DNA of 64,000 bases from Kosakonia sp. H02 (lineage in GTDB: Bacteria > Pseudomonadota > Gammaproteobacteria > Enterobacterales > Enterobacteriaceae). The notes below the pieces were generated by a model. It was not told the origin of the DNA. It did not search any database and saw only the letters and a list, made by a program, of their open reading frames with translations. The DNA is taken from the NCBI GenBank assembly GCA_030704225.1, contig CP131915.1, forward strand, positions 2,976,001 through 3,040,000, written 5' to 3'. Within the stretch, counting starts at the first letter, position 1. The number at the start of each line of letters is the position of its first letter. The position numbers and the translations under genes were made by a program. This document shows positions 26,449-34,555 of the stretch, one piece after another.

Positions 26449-27219
26449 ATGACCACCACTCCTCAACGTTATCCTCAGCGCGTCCGTAACGAACTGCGCT
26501 TTCGCGAGTTAACCGTGTTGCGCGCTGAACGCGCGGGCAGCGGCTTCCAGCGTATTGTGCTCGGCGGTGAGCAGCTGGAGGGCTTCTCCTCTCGCGGGTT
26601 TGACGATCACACCAAAGTTTTCTTTCCCGCGCCGGGCATACACTTTGTGCCGCCGGTCGTTACGGATGAAGGCATTGCCTGGGGCGACGGGCCGCGCCCG
26701 GCCTCGCGCGACTATACACCGCTGTATGATGCCAACTGCCAGGAACTGATACTGGATTTCTATATTCACGACGGCGGCGTGGCGAGCAACTGGGCGGTCA
26801 ATGCGCAGGCTGGCGATAAACTGACGATTGGCGGCCCGCGCGGCTCGCTGGTGGTGCCGGAAGATTACGCCTGGCAGCTTTATGTTTGCGACGAATCTGG
26901 CATGCCCGCATTGCGCCGTCGTCTGGAAGGGTTAAGTCAGTTGCCGGTGCGCCCGCACGTAACGGCGGTGGTCACCATTGCCGACGCTGCGTACCAGGAT
27001 TATCTCGCTCACCTGAGCGGGTTTGATATTCAGTATGTTATCGGCCATAACCCGCAGGCGGTGGCGGACAAACTGGCGGTTATCACCGTGCCGGATGAGG
27101 ACTACTTTATCTGGCTGACCGGGGAAGGGGAGGTGGTGAAATCCTTAATGCAGCGCTATGAGACGGCCACCATCGATCAACAACGGGTGCGTGCGCAAGC
27201 GTACTGGCACAACAAGTAA
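26449..27219 (+). CDS. yqjH: NADPH-dependent ferric-chelate reductase YqjH
   Basis: A 256-residue siderophore-interacting-protein family flavoenzyme that reduces ferric siderophores such as ferric enterobactin to release iron. The FAD-binding motif is SRDYTPLYD (about residues 85-93). The NADPH-binding part includes GGPRGSLVV and LYVCDESGMPALRR. The ATG at 26449 (MTTTPQRYPQRVRNEL) is preceded by GAAGG; the longer frame from 26326 is non-coding leader. It is divergent from yqjI with Fur-like and YqjI-like sites between them, and convergent with the J-domain-like gene. Confidence 0.94.
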   Translation: MTTTPQRYPQRVRNELRFRELTVLRAERAGSGFQRIVLGGEQLEGFSSRGFDDHTKVFFPAPGIHFVPPVVTDEGIAWGDGPRPASRDYTPLYDANCQELILDFYIHDGGVASNWAVNAQAGDKLTIGGPRGSLVVPEDYAWQLYVCDESGMPALRRRLEGLSQLPVRPHVTAVVTIADAAYQDYLAHLSGFDIQYVIGHNPQAVADKLAVITVPDEDYFIWLTGEGEVVKSLMQRYETATIDQQRVRAQAYWHNK

Positions 27220-27223
27220 TGCA

Positions 27224-27250
27224 CAGGCCCGGCGTTAACCGGGCCTTTTC
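27224..27250. terminator. Terminator between yqjH and the HPD-motif gene
   Basis: A stem GGCCCGG/CCGGGCC (27226-27232 and 27239-27245) followed by TTTTC on the plus strand. It ends yqjH. Confidence 0.75.
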
Positions 27251-27252
27251 GT

Positions 27253-28422
27253 TCAGGCAACTTCGTCGTATTCGGCTTCGCTGACCTGCTGTTCCAGCGA
27301 CTGGCGAATCTCTGCCAGCGCTTTTTCCTGCTGGCGGAAGTAGGTTTCTTTATCACCCAGGGAAGAAACCAGTTGCCAGGTCTCCTCTTTTTCCAGCGCC
27401 GCCAGTTCGTCAATCAGGCTGGCGATATGCTGTTTCACTTCCAGAATGCGCTGGCGCAGGCGCTGCAAATCGTTTAAACGATCGCTTGCCATTAATGGCT
27501 CCAGCCCTTTTTGCAGACGAGTCAGAATCGAGCGAATCGCGCTGAGATCGCCGCGCTGGCGAGCCTGGTTAAGCTGCACCATCATGCCGTGGGCATCGTT
27601 TTTTAACTCGTTATCCACCAAATCAGGGTGGCAAAGTTTGCTGGCCTGACGCCACAGGCGCTTCAGCTCGTGGCGCTCGTCTTCAGTCATTTTCTGCTCA
27701 AAACTGAACCGTTTTTCGGCGTCGTGCTGCTGTTCCTGATGGCTTTCGTACTCCTGGCGCGCCTCGTCACGTGCCTGGCGTGCCGGTTCCTCTTCGCGCG
27801 TCAGACCGCGTTCCAGCTCCTGCGCTTCGGCGAGCAGGGAGGCGATCAGTTCGCTTTGCTGTTGCAGATGTTTGCGCGCTTCTGCCGCCTGCATGGAGTG
27901 CGGCGGCATGCTTTGCCAGCGCTGCGTTAATGTCACCAGCACGTCCACCGCCTGCGACAGGTATTTCTGGCAGCGCAGATAATCCGCTTCACGGCGACGG
28001 GCTTCCGCTTCCTGGCGGCGAACCGCCGCTTCGGCAAGGGTTTTGCGTAACCGCAGGATGTGCGACATCAGCGGCCCGAGACGGGTTAAATAGAGATCGT
28101 TGAACTCATCCAGCGATTGAATGCGTGCGTTGCGTTTATCGATAAGTTCCCGCAACTGCTCTTCAAGGGCTTTCAGTTCCAGCTTGCTGGCGGCCACTTG
28201 CGGATCCTGCCAGCTCACCACCGAGCGCTGGTTTTGTAGCCAGGCGGTAATAGCGCGTATCGCATCGCTGTAGTTCTTTTCTTCAAGGGCGTGAACGATA
28301 AACGCTAACTCCGGGTCCGTAACTTCATTTTTAAGTGACGGAAGTTGGCTAAGGATGATGCCGTCATCCTCCAGTTCAATGGCGTATTTGATGATTTCAA
28401 GCCGTTTTATAGGTTTGTTCAT
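27253..28422 (-). CDS. Coiled-coil protein with J-domain-like HPD motif (unknown function)
   Basis: A 389-residue soluble protein. I do not recognise it as a named gene. Most of it is charged and helical, with long coiled-coil stretches (about residues 70-240 and 320-380). At about residues 255-300, LKRLWRQASKLCHPD followed by a short helix containing MMVQLNQAR has the helix II-HPD-helix III order of a DnaJ J-domain. No glycine/phenylalanine region or zinc fingers are seen. It stands alone with no dnaK- or hscA-like partner nearby. K-12 has no such gene at this locus. It may be a co-chaperone or use a J-like fold for another purpose. A GTTGACG-like feature upstream was not judged significant. 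Confidence 0.75.
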   Translation of the reverse strand: MNKPIKRLEIIKYAIELEDDGIILSQLPSLKNEVTDPELAFIVHALEEKNYSDAIRAITAWLQNQRSVVSWQDPQVAASKLELKALEEQLRELIDKRNARIQSLDEFNDLYLTRLGPLMSHILRLRKTLAEAAVRRQEAEARRREADYLRCQKYLSQAVDVLVTLTQRWQSMPPHSMQAAEARKHLQQQSELIASLLAEAQELERGLTREEEPARQARDEARQEYESHQEQQHDAEKRFSFEQKMTEDERHELKRLWRQASKLCHPDLVDNELKNDAHGMMVQLNQARQRGDLSAIRSILTRLQKGLEPLMASDRLNDLQRLRQRILEVKQHIASLIDELAALEKEETWQLVSSLGDKETYFRQQEKALAEIRQSLEQQVSEAEYDEVA

Positions 28423-28668
28423 GGCGTTTCGTCAAAGCGCTTAATGAGTCTGTTAAGGGGAGTAATTATTCATCAAATTTGGACCATGAATGCGAAACTC
28501 GCAACAGTCCGGCCTCATCTTACATGGGACATATTTCAATGCGTTAGTGTTTCTATGAAAATTGCGCTTATGGCGGGGTAATTCAGCGAAATGCGAGCGA
28601 AAGTGCGCGCAAGAGAGCGGGTAGCGTCAGTAAAGGCCGCCAGCAACAGCGCCAGGCGGCCCGGTCTG

Positions 28669-30078
28669 CTATACCAGACCTGTTACGTAGTAAACGCCGA
28701 TAATGAAGAACGCGCCGAGCACTTTAAACAGCGTGATGCCGAGGATCGGTTTATACGCCTGGCGGTGAGTAAGACCTGTAACAGCAAGCAGCGTGATAAT
28801 CGCCCCGTTATGCGGCAAGGTATCCATCCCGCCTGCGGCCATTGACGCGACACGGTGCATCACTTCCAGTGGGATCCCCGCCGCATGCGCCGACTCAATA
28901 AAACGATCGGCCATTGCCGCCAGCGCAATACTCATTCCTCCCGACGAAGAACCGGTGATCCCGGAAAGAATATTGATAGTAATGGCCTGATTAAGCAGCG
29001 GATTGGGGATAACTTTTAACGCGTCGGCCACCTGCACAAACCCCGGCAGGGCCGCAATCACACCACCGAAGCCATATTCCGATGCGGTGTTTAGCGAGGC
29101 GAGCATCGCCCCACCAACCGCCACTTTACTGCCGTCCGCCAGCTTGCCTTTCAGGTTACGCCAGGCAAACAGAAAGATAGTGACGATGCCGCACAGCAGC
29201 GCGGCCATCACCGCCCAGATGGCGACCATCTTTTGCACATCGCTTTCCAGCGGCGCTTTCAGCCCCGGCAGGTCAATCATAAAATTGTTGCCGTAGGCCT
29301 GCGGGATAAACCAGGTGAACAGCAAATTGGCAACGCCAACGACGATGAGCGGCAGGAGGGCGATAAACGGATGCGGCAAATCCAGATCTTCCGGCGTTTC
29401 CGGTTCATTGACCAGATTAGTGCCGTAACCTTCGCCGTTACGCTGTGCTTTGCGGCGCAGCGCGTCGAGATAGAGCCAACCGCCTATCGCCACAAATGCA
29501 GAGCCGAGAATGCCCAGCCAGGGCGCAGCCCACGAGGTTGTGCCGTAAAACGTCGTCGGGATGATGTTCTGGATCTGTGGTGAGCCGGGTAGCGCATCCA
29601 TGGTGAACGTAAAGGCCCCCAGCGCGATTGTTGCCGGCATCAGGCGTTTCGGGATCTTGCTCTGGCGGAACATTTCTGCGGCAAAGGGGTAAACAGCAAA
29701 TACCACCACGAACAGTGACACGCCGCCGAAAGTAAGCAGGGCGCACACCAGAATTATCACCGGCATTGCTTTGTTATGGCCCATCAGGCGGGTGACGGCA
29801 CTGACAATCGAACGGGAAAAACCGGCAAACTCAATCAGTTTTCCAAACACGGCCCCGAGTAAAAAGACCGGGAAATAGAGTCTTACAAAACCAACCAGCT
29901 TATCCATAAAGATATCGCTGAAAACAGGCGCGACCGCCGCAGGTTGAGTCAACAGAACCGCACCGAGCGCGACCAGGGGGGCAAAGAGGATCACGCTATA
30001 GCCACGATAGGCGGCTAACATCAGCAATCCCAACGCCAGTAAGGCAATTAAGACGTCCATAAGACTATCCGTCAGCAT
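28669..30078 (-). CDS. GntP-family permease
   Basis: A 469-residue integral membrane protein with about 12 hydrophobic segments and the GntP/gluconate-permease architecture (ALTTFGGVSLF-like loop at LLTFGGVSLFVVV, and SLNTASEYGFGGVIAALPGF towards the C terminus). The family carries sugar acids and other hydroxy-acids in symport with protons. It lies 83 bases downstream of the HisD-like dehydrogenase on the same strand, so it likely imports that enzyme's substrate. The substrate cannot be read from the sequence. No K-12 equivalent occurs at this place. Confidence 0.88.
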   Translation of the reverse strand: MLTDSLMDVLIALLALGLLMLAAYRGYSVILFAPLVALGAVLLTQPAAVAPVFSDIFMDKLVGFVRLYFPVFLLGAVFGKLIEFAGFSRSIVSAVTRLMGHNKAMPVIILVCALLTFGGVSLFVVVFAVYPFAAEMFRQSKIPKRLMPATIALGAFTFTMDALPGSPQIQNIIPTTFYGTTSWAAPWLGILGSAFVAIGGWLYLDALRRKAQRNGEGYGTNLVNEPETPEDLDLPHPFIALLPLIVVGVANLLFTWFIPQAYGNNFMIDLPGLKAPLESDVQKMVAIWAVMAALLCGIVTIFLFAWRNLKGKLADGSKVAVGGAMLASLNTASEYGFGGVIAALPGFVQVADALKVIPNPLLNQAITINILSGITGSSSGGMSIALAAMADRFIESAHAAGIPLEVMHRVASMAAGGMDTLPHNGAIITLLAVTGLTHRQAYKPILGITLFKVLGAFFIIGVYYVTGLV

Positions 30079-30161
30079 GGCTGCCCCTTTTTATCCTTGT
30101 AATAAGGCAGCCGATGTTATTCAGGGTTGCTTATCCTGCCCCCCGCTGCAAAAGGTGGTGA

Positions 30162-31469
30162 TTACTCAGGAATGCCCGCATAGGGCACATCTTTATGGCC
30201 GTAGCGGCGCACGCGGATATTGGCCTGTTCTCCGTGCCCGGCGAAACCCTCCAGCGCGCACAGGCGGGAGCAATACTCGCCAATCTGCGCAGATGCGCTG
30301 TCGGTAAGAACTTTTTGGTAAGTGCAGGTTTTGATGAATTTGCCGACCCACAGACCGCCGGTGTAGCGCGCCGCTTTACGCGTCGGCAGCGTGTGGTTCG
30401 TGCCAATCACTTTGTCGCCGTAGGCCACGTTGGTGCGCGGGCCGAGGAAGAGCGCGCCGAAGTTCTGCATATTGGCGAGGAACCAGTCGGGATCTTCTGT
30501 CATCACCTGAACATGTTCGAATGCCAGGTCATTGGCGATTTTCAGCAACTCTTCTTTGTCCTGCGCGACAATCACCTCGCCAAATTTTCCCCATGACTGG
30601 CGAGCGATATCGGCGGTCGGCAATATGTCCAGCAAGCGGTCAATTTCTGCCAGCGTCTGACGTGCCAGCGCCTCAGAGGTGGTGAGCAAAATGGCGGGTG
30701 AGTCCGGACCGTGTTCTGCCTGACCCAGCAAATCGGTGGCGCACAGTTCACCGTCCACGCTCTCATCGGCGATGATCAGCGTTTCGGTGGGGCCAGCAAA
30801 CAGATCGATACCCACACGGCCAAACAGCTGGCGTTTTGCTTCTGCGACAAAGGCATTTCCCGGCCCGACCAACATATCGACCGGAGCAATGCTTTCCGTA
30901 CCGATTGCCATCGCCGCGACAGCCTGGATCCCGCCCAGACAGTAAATTTCATCTGCGCCAGCCATATGCTGCGCGACTACGATTGCCGGAGCCGGTTTAC
31001 CATTAAACGGCGGCGCACAGGTCACGATACGCGGTACATCAGCCACTTTAGCGGTAATAATCGACATATGTGCCGAGGCTAAAAGTGGATATTTGCCGCC
31101 CGGAACATAGCAACCCGCAGCGCTGACCGGAATGTGTTTATGGCCCAGAACGACGCCCGGTAAGGTTTCTACTTCAATATCTTTCAGGCTGTCGCGCTGG
31201 TGCTGTGCAAAGTTACGCACCTGTTCTTGTGCAAAGCGGATATCGGCGATATCACGCTCAGAGAGTTGGGCATAGCAATCATCAATTTCCTGCTGCGATA
31301 GCCGAAAATCTGCTCTGTCGAGCTTGTCGAATTTAATCGAAAGCTCGCGAACCGCCGCATCGCCGCGTTCTTCGATATCCGCCAGGATTTTCTCAACTGC
31401 TTCACGAACGGCACGATCGTGCGTTTTTACCGCTTCAGATTCAGCACCGCGCTTGAGCCAGATAGCCAT
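30162..31469 (-). CDS. HisD/HpsN-type NAD-dependent dehydrogenase
   Basis: A 435-residue member of the histidinol dehydrogenase superfamily. Residues matching the HisD catalytic and zinc set are visible: the QAEH pair (QAEHGPDSP), the EH pair in AFEHVQVM, TNHTLPT, and a C-terminal histidine in FAGHGEQANIR. It lies outside any his operon, next to a permease and a LacI regulator. It resembles HpsN, which oxidises 2,3-dihydroxypropane-1-sulfonate to sulfolactate. No hpsO or hpsP is present, so another diol or hydroxy-compound is possible. The start at 31469 (MAIWLKRGAE) follows GAGGCG; the frame extends four codons upstream. Confidence 0.85.
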   Translation of the reverse strand: MAIWLKRGAESEAVKTHDRAVREAVEKILADIEERGDAAVRELSIKFDKLDRADFRLSQQEIDDCYAQLSERDIADIRFAQEQVRNFAQHQRDSLKDIEVETLPGVVLGHKHIPVSAAGCYVPGGKYPLLASAHMSIITAKVADVPRIVTCAPPFNGKPAPAIVVAQHMAGADEIYCLGGIQAVAAMAIGTESIAPVDMLVGPGNAFVAEAKRQLFGRVGIDLFAGPTETLIIADESVDGELCATDLLGQAEHGPDSPAILLTTSEALARQTLAEIDRLLDILPTADIARQSWGKFGEVIVAQDKEELLKIANDLAFEHVQVMTEDPDWFLANMQNFGALFLGPRTNVAYGDKVIGTNHTLPTRKAARYTGGLWVGKFIKTCTYQKVLTDSASAQIGEYCSRLCALEGFAGHGEQANIRVRRYGHKDVPYAGIPE

Positions 31470-31501
31470 AATTCGCCTCACTATTATGTTAATAAAATGC
31501 T

Positions 31502-31516
31502 AATGCATTCGAATTC
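31502..31516. promoter_or_regulatory. LacI-type operator copy 1
   Basis: AATGCATTCGAATTC, a near palindrome, lies about 33 bases upstream of the dehydrogenase start. It shares AATGCATTCGAAT with copy 2. Confidence 0.6.
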
Positions 31517-31558
31517 ACTTGCATCCTGGCGTGAATGAAATGTTATGAAAAGTAGCAA

Positions 31559-31572
31559 TGCATTCGAATGCA
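31559..31572. promoter_or_regulatory. LacI-type operator copy 2
   Basis: TGCATTCGAATGCA is a perfect 14-base palindrome in the divergent control region, with the central CG typical of LacI/GalR operators. It probably binds the regulator encoded at 31649. Confidence 0.7.
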
Positions 31573-31648
31573 ACACAGATCGCAAAATTAGTGACACCCG
31601 GGGAGATTCACGCATAATGACGAGGCATTCGTTGGGGGAGACAAAGGA

Positions 31649-32668
31649 ATGGCGGGTTTACATAAACGTGCGGTAACAAGTTATGACGTGGCGAAAGCTG
31701 CGGGCGTTTCGCAATCTGCGGTTTCCAGGGCCTTTACCGACGGGGCAAAAATATCGCCCGCGACGAAAGAGAAAGTTCGTAAAGTGGCTGCTGAGCTGGG
31801 CTATCGCCCCAGTTTTATTGCCCAGTCGCTCATTACCCGGCGTTCAACGCTGATTGGCATTGTGGTGCCAGGCCTGGTAAACCCGTTTTATTCCGCCGTT
31901 CTTGATGAACTTTCTCACCGGCTCAACCTGATGGGCTATCGCGTCCTGCTGTTTTCGATGTATCGCGATGACGATACCACGCCGATTATGGAAGAGATCC
32001 TGCGCCATCGTGTTGAAGCGCTGGTGCTGGTTTCCAGTAGCCTCTCCTCGCATTTTGCCCAGGAGTGCCAGCAGATGGATCTCCCCGTTTTACTGCTCAA
32101 CCGTAAAATCGACAGCCAGTCTGTTTCCAGTGTCACCAGTGATAATTTGGGCGGCGGGGCGGCAATCGCCGATTTCTTGTTAGATATTGGTCACCAGCAA
32201 CTGGCGTTTATTGCTGGCAGAGATACATCATCCACCAGCTTTGACCGGGAAGTGGGGTTTCGTCGACGGCTGGAAGAGCGTGGTGCCAGGCCGCCGCTGC
32301 GCGATAGCGGAATGTGGTCGATAGAGGAGGCGATGAACGCTACCCGTCGATTGATGGCTTTGCCGACGCCGCCGGATGCGCTGTTTTGCGCCAATGACAT
32401 GATGGCTATCGCGGCGCTAAACGTGGTCGTGGGCGAACTGGGGATGCAGGCAGGGCGCGATATCTCTGTTGTCGGCTTTGACGATATCGCAATGGCTAGC
32501 TGGCCACTTATCAATCTCACGACCTGGGTTCAGCCGTTGTCCGCGATGGTGGGATCCGCCATCGAGGTATTAAAAACGCAACTGGAAAACGCAGAAGCGG
32601 CCCCCGTACAGCATGTACTGAAAGGGGAGCTTATTATTCGGGGAAGCACCCGACCGCTGCGCGGTTAA
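31649..32668 (+). CDS. LacI/GalR-family transcriptional regulator
   Basis: A 339-residue LacI-type regulator. The HTH is at residues 10-30 (SYDVAKAAGVSQSAVSRAFT) with the hinge around RPSFIAQSL. A periplasmic-binding-like effector domain follows (IGIVVPGLVNPFYSAVLDEL to GFDDIAMASWPLINLTTW). It is divergent from the dehydrogenase-permease pair with two palindromic operators between, so it likely controls them in response to the substrate or a product. The ATG at 31649 follows AAAGGA. It is absent from this locus in K-12. Confidence 0.9.
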   Translation: MAGLHKRAVTSYDVAKAAGVSQSAVSRAFTDGAKISPATKEKVRKVAAELGYRPSFIAQSLITRRSTLIGIVVPGLVNPFYSAVLDELSHRLNLMGYRVLLFSMYRDDDTTPIMEEILRHRVEALVLVSSSLSSHFAQECQQMDLPVLLLNRKIDSQSVSSVTSDNLGGGAAIADFLLDIGHQQLAFIAGRDTSSTSFDREVGFRRRLEERGARPPLRDSGMWSIEEAMNATRRLMALPTPPDALFCANDMMAIAALNVVVGELGMQAGRDISVVGFDDIAMASWPLINLTTWVQPLSAMVGSAIEVLKTQLENAEAAPVQHVLKGELIIRGSTRPLRG

Positions 32669-32756
32669 AAAATCTACAAGAAAGGCGCTTAAAACGCCTG
32701 AATTTTTGTGCAGATGCGCGGGACAAGTTTATTTGTGATCGCGTTTTGTCACTTCG

Positions 32757-32770
32757 ACGCGAATGCATTC
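32757..32770 (-). promoter_or_regulatory. LacI-type operator copy 3 (distal)
   Basis: Read on the minus strand this carries GAATGCATTCGCG, sharing AATGCATTCG with both copies in the control region. It lies about 90 bases past the regulator stop, and could be an auxiliary looping operator or chance. Confidence 0.4.
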
Positions 32771-32819
32771 TTTTATAAATTCAATATTCATTTGACCAGA
32801 GAAATAATGTTAACGAGGC

Positions 32820-33386
32820 TTACACCTCCCTGAGCACCTGGACCGTCTCTTTTTTTGTGTAATACACACAATTGTCCGGTATGTCTTTGTTAACAAGCGT
32901 CATAGCGCCAATTTGCACGTTATTTCCGATGCGAATTCCATCGGAGATGATGCAGCAATTTGCGCCAAGTACGACATTATCGCCGATGATTATTCTATAT
33001 TCATCATCCTTTTTCCCTGGCGTTTTTATACCAATGGTCGTGTTTTGCCTGATTAGAAAGTTTTTGCCAATGTCGCAATATAAAGAAACGACAATGCCAT
33101 TATAATGCGCAACAATTAACCCAGGTTGAATCTTTGCGCCAAGCCCAATTTCCGTATTGTATTTTTTCATCAGGCGGCGATTCAAAAAATGAGCGATCTT
33201 CTTTCCTTTTTTCCCTTTTGTTTCATTAAGATACGAGGCTATTCGCCACCAAAAGAGAAAGCGACGCTTTGGTTGCCGCCATGCATGACGTAACGTTCTG
33301 CCCCATGAGAATTTCTTATCTTTTCCGCCAATCACTTCTACTCGTAGACACTCTTTTAGAAATGCCACATTCATATCGCTGTTCAT
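32820..33386 (-). CDS. Hexapeptide-repeat (serine O-acetyltransferase-like) acetyltransferase
   Basis: A 188-residue protein with a charged helical N-terminal part and a left-handed beta-helix C-terminal half. Repeat turns are IGLGAKIQPGLIV, IGKNFLIRQNTTIGI, IGDNVVLGANCCI and IGNNVQIGAMTLV. It resembles serine acetyltransferase and the polysaccharide-modifying acetyltransferases. The sequence is visibly AT-richer than its neighbours, with rare-looking codons, and it lies 400 bases from a tRNA gene. Together these suggest acquisition. The ATG at 33386 is preferred because TTGGA precedes it; an ATG at 33374 is the alternative. Acceptor unknown. Confidence 0.78.
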   Translation of the reverse strand: MNSDMNVAFLKECLRVEVIGGKDKKFSWGRTLRHAWRQPKRRFLFWWRIASYLNETKGKKGKKIAHFLNRRLMKKYNTEIGLGAKIQPGLIVAHYNGIVVSLYCDIGKNFLIRQNTTIGIKTPGKKDDEYRIIIGDNVVLGANCCIISDGIRIGNNVQIGAMTLVNKDIPDNCVYYTKKETVQVLREV

Positions 33387-33410
33387 AATAATCATTCCAA
33401 ATAACTGCAA

Positions 33411-33790
33411 ATTTTTTGCAGGAAAAAACTAAATTTTCATTATTTATCGCAAATTGATATTGCTATGAAATATTTTTGTAACGTATTTGAGGAATTAAAG
33501 TTAAATTAATTTAACCTATGCCATAGTTATGACGGGTAATTTGAGTTAAGTGTTTTTAAAATCGACTTTTCAATGATTGCCAGGATCTTTGGGTTTCTGA
33601 GTATTATTTTTGACCGGAAAAATCTATCTCCTGCGCTACCCATTGTCAATGCAAACGTGACAAATTGTTACTTGTTCTGTGGCGCAGATTCAAGAGCCAT
33701 TGTGCGCCATTTTTGCGACAACGAAGGATAGGTAAATAAAAAGCCACTTCTCATGGAGTGGCTTAATCTACTGATTTTAAAGCTAAAATT
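33411..33790. other. AT-rich intergenic region beside ileX
   Basis: 380 bases of AT-rich sequence without a supported gene. It must hold the acetyltransferase promoter and the 3' flank of the tRNA. I found no integrase, attachment-site repeat or insertion sequence. Confidence 0.6.
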
Positions 33791-33866
33791 TGGTGGCCCC
33801 TGTTGGGTTTGAACCAACGACCAAGCGATTATGAGTCGCCTGCTCTAACCACTGAGCTAAGGGGCC
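33791..33866 (-). tRNA. ileX: tRNA-Ile2 (CAT anticodon, lysidine-modified)
   Basis: A 76-base cloverleaf on the minus strand. It has a GGCCCCT/AGGGGCC acceptor stem, D-loop TAGCTCAGTGGTTAGAGCA, anticodon CAT (complement at 33831-33833), T-loop GGTTCAAACCC and an encoded CCA. Its position beside mug matches E. coli ileX, in which the CAT anticodon becomes lysidine-AU to read AUA. The CCA is encoded. Confidence 0.95.
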
Positions 33867-33992
33867 GTGGCGGGGGATTATAAAGTAACTTACCCCTGCA
33901 ATCCAGCACGAATCGCCTGGCTGATGTTTTTATAAACAATGCATTTTCAATCTCTTATACTTGAGATTATTGTTTTTGATCGGGAGTTAAGC

Positions 33993-34499
33993 ATGATCCA
34001 CGATATTCTGGCACCGGGGTTGCGGGTGGTGTTTTGTGGCATTAATCCGGGAAAATCCTCTGCCCACACGGGTTTTCACTTTGCTCATCCGGGAAATCGC
34101 TTCTGGAAAGTGATCCATCAGGCCGGTTTTACCGACCAACAATTGCGCCCGGAAGAGGAGCTGCACCTGCTGGATACGCGCTGCGGCATCACCATGCTGG
34201 TGGAGCGCCCGACGGTGCAGGCCTCGGAAGTTGGATTGCATGAACTACGCACCGGCGGCAGGGAGTTAGTGAAAAAGATAGAAGAGTATCAGCCCGCTGC
34301 ATTGGCAATTCTCGGCAAGCAAGCTTTTGAACAGGCATTCAGCGTGCGCGGAGCAAGCTGGGGGAAGCAGAATATGACCATTGGCGTAACGCAAATTTGG
34401 GTACTGCCCAATCCCAGTGGCCTGAATCGTGCCTCGCTGGATAAGCTGGTTGAAGCTTATCGGGAACTGGATGAGGCGCTGGTCACGCGCGGTCTGTAG
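33993..34499 (+). CDS. mug: G/U mismatch-specific DNA glycosylase Mug
   Basis: A 168-residue uracil/ethenocytosine DNA glycosylase, the same length as in E. coli. Motif GINPGKSSAHTG (about residues 16-27) holds the catalytic asparagine, and LPNPSGLN is the C-terminal loop that enters the DNA. The ATG at 33993 (MIHDILAPGLRVV) fits the family; the earlier frame start at 33939 adds unrelated residues. It is convergent with rpoD across a shared terminator. Confidence 0.95.
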   Translation: MIHDILAPGLRVVFCGINPGKSSAHTGFHFAHPGNRFWKVIHQAGFTDQQLRPEEELHLLDTRCGITMLVERPTVQASEVGLHELRTGGRELVKKIEEYQPAALAILGKQAFEQAFSVRGASWGKQNMTIGVTQIWVLPNPSGLNRASLDKLVEAYRELDEALVTRGL

Positions 34500-34507
34500 A
34501 TAGCGGC

Positions 34508-34540
34508 CAAAAAAAAGCTCCCGGGTTGGGAGCTTTTCGG
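34508..34540. terminator. Bidirectional terminator between mug and rpoD
   Basis: A hairpin AAGCTCCC/GGGAGCTT with A and T runs on both flanks, serving mug on the plus strand and rpoD on the minus strand. Confidence 0.85.
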
Positions 34541-34555
34541 TTTCATGCGTGACGA

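Noticed and set aside
33411..33790. An integration site or mobile element beside tRNA-Ile2
   Set aside because: No integrase gene, transposase, or direct repeat of the tRNA 3' end was seen in the window. AT-richness alone is not enough.
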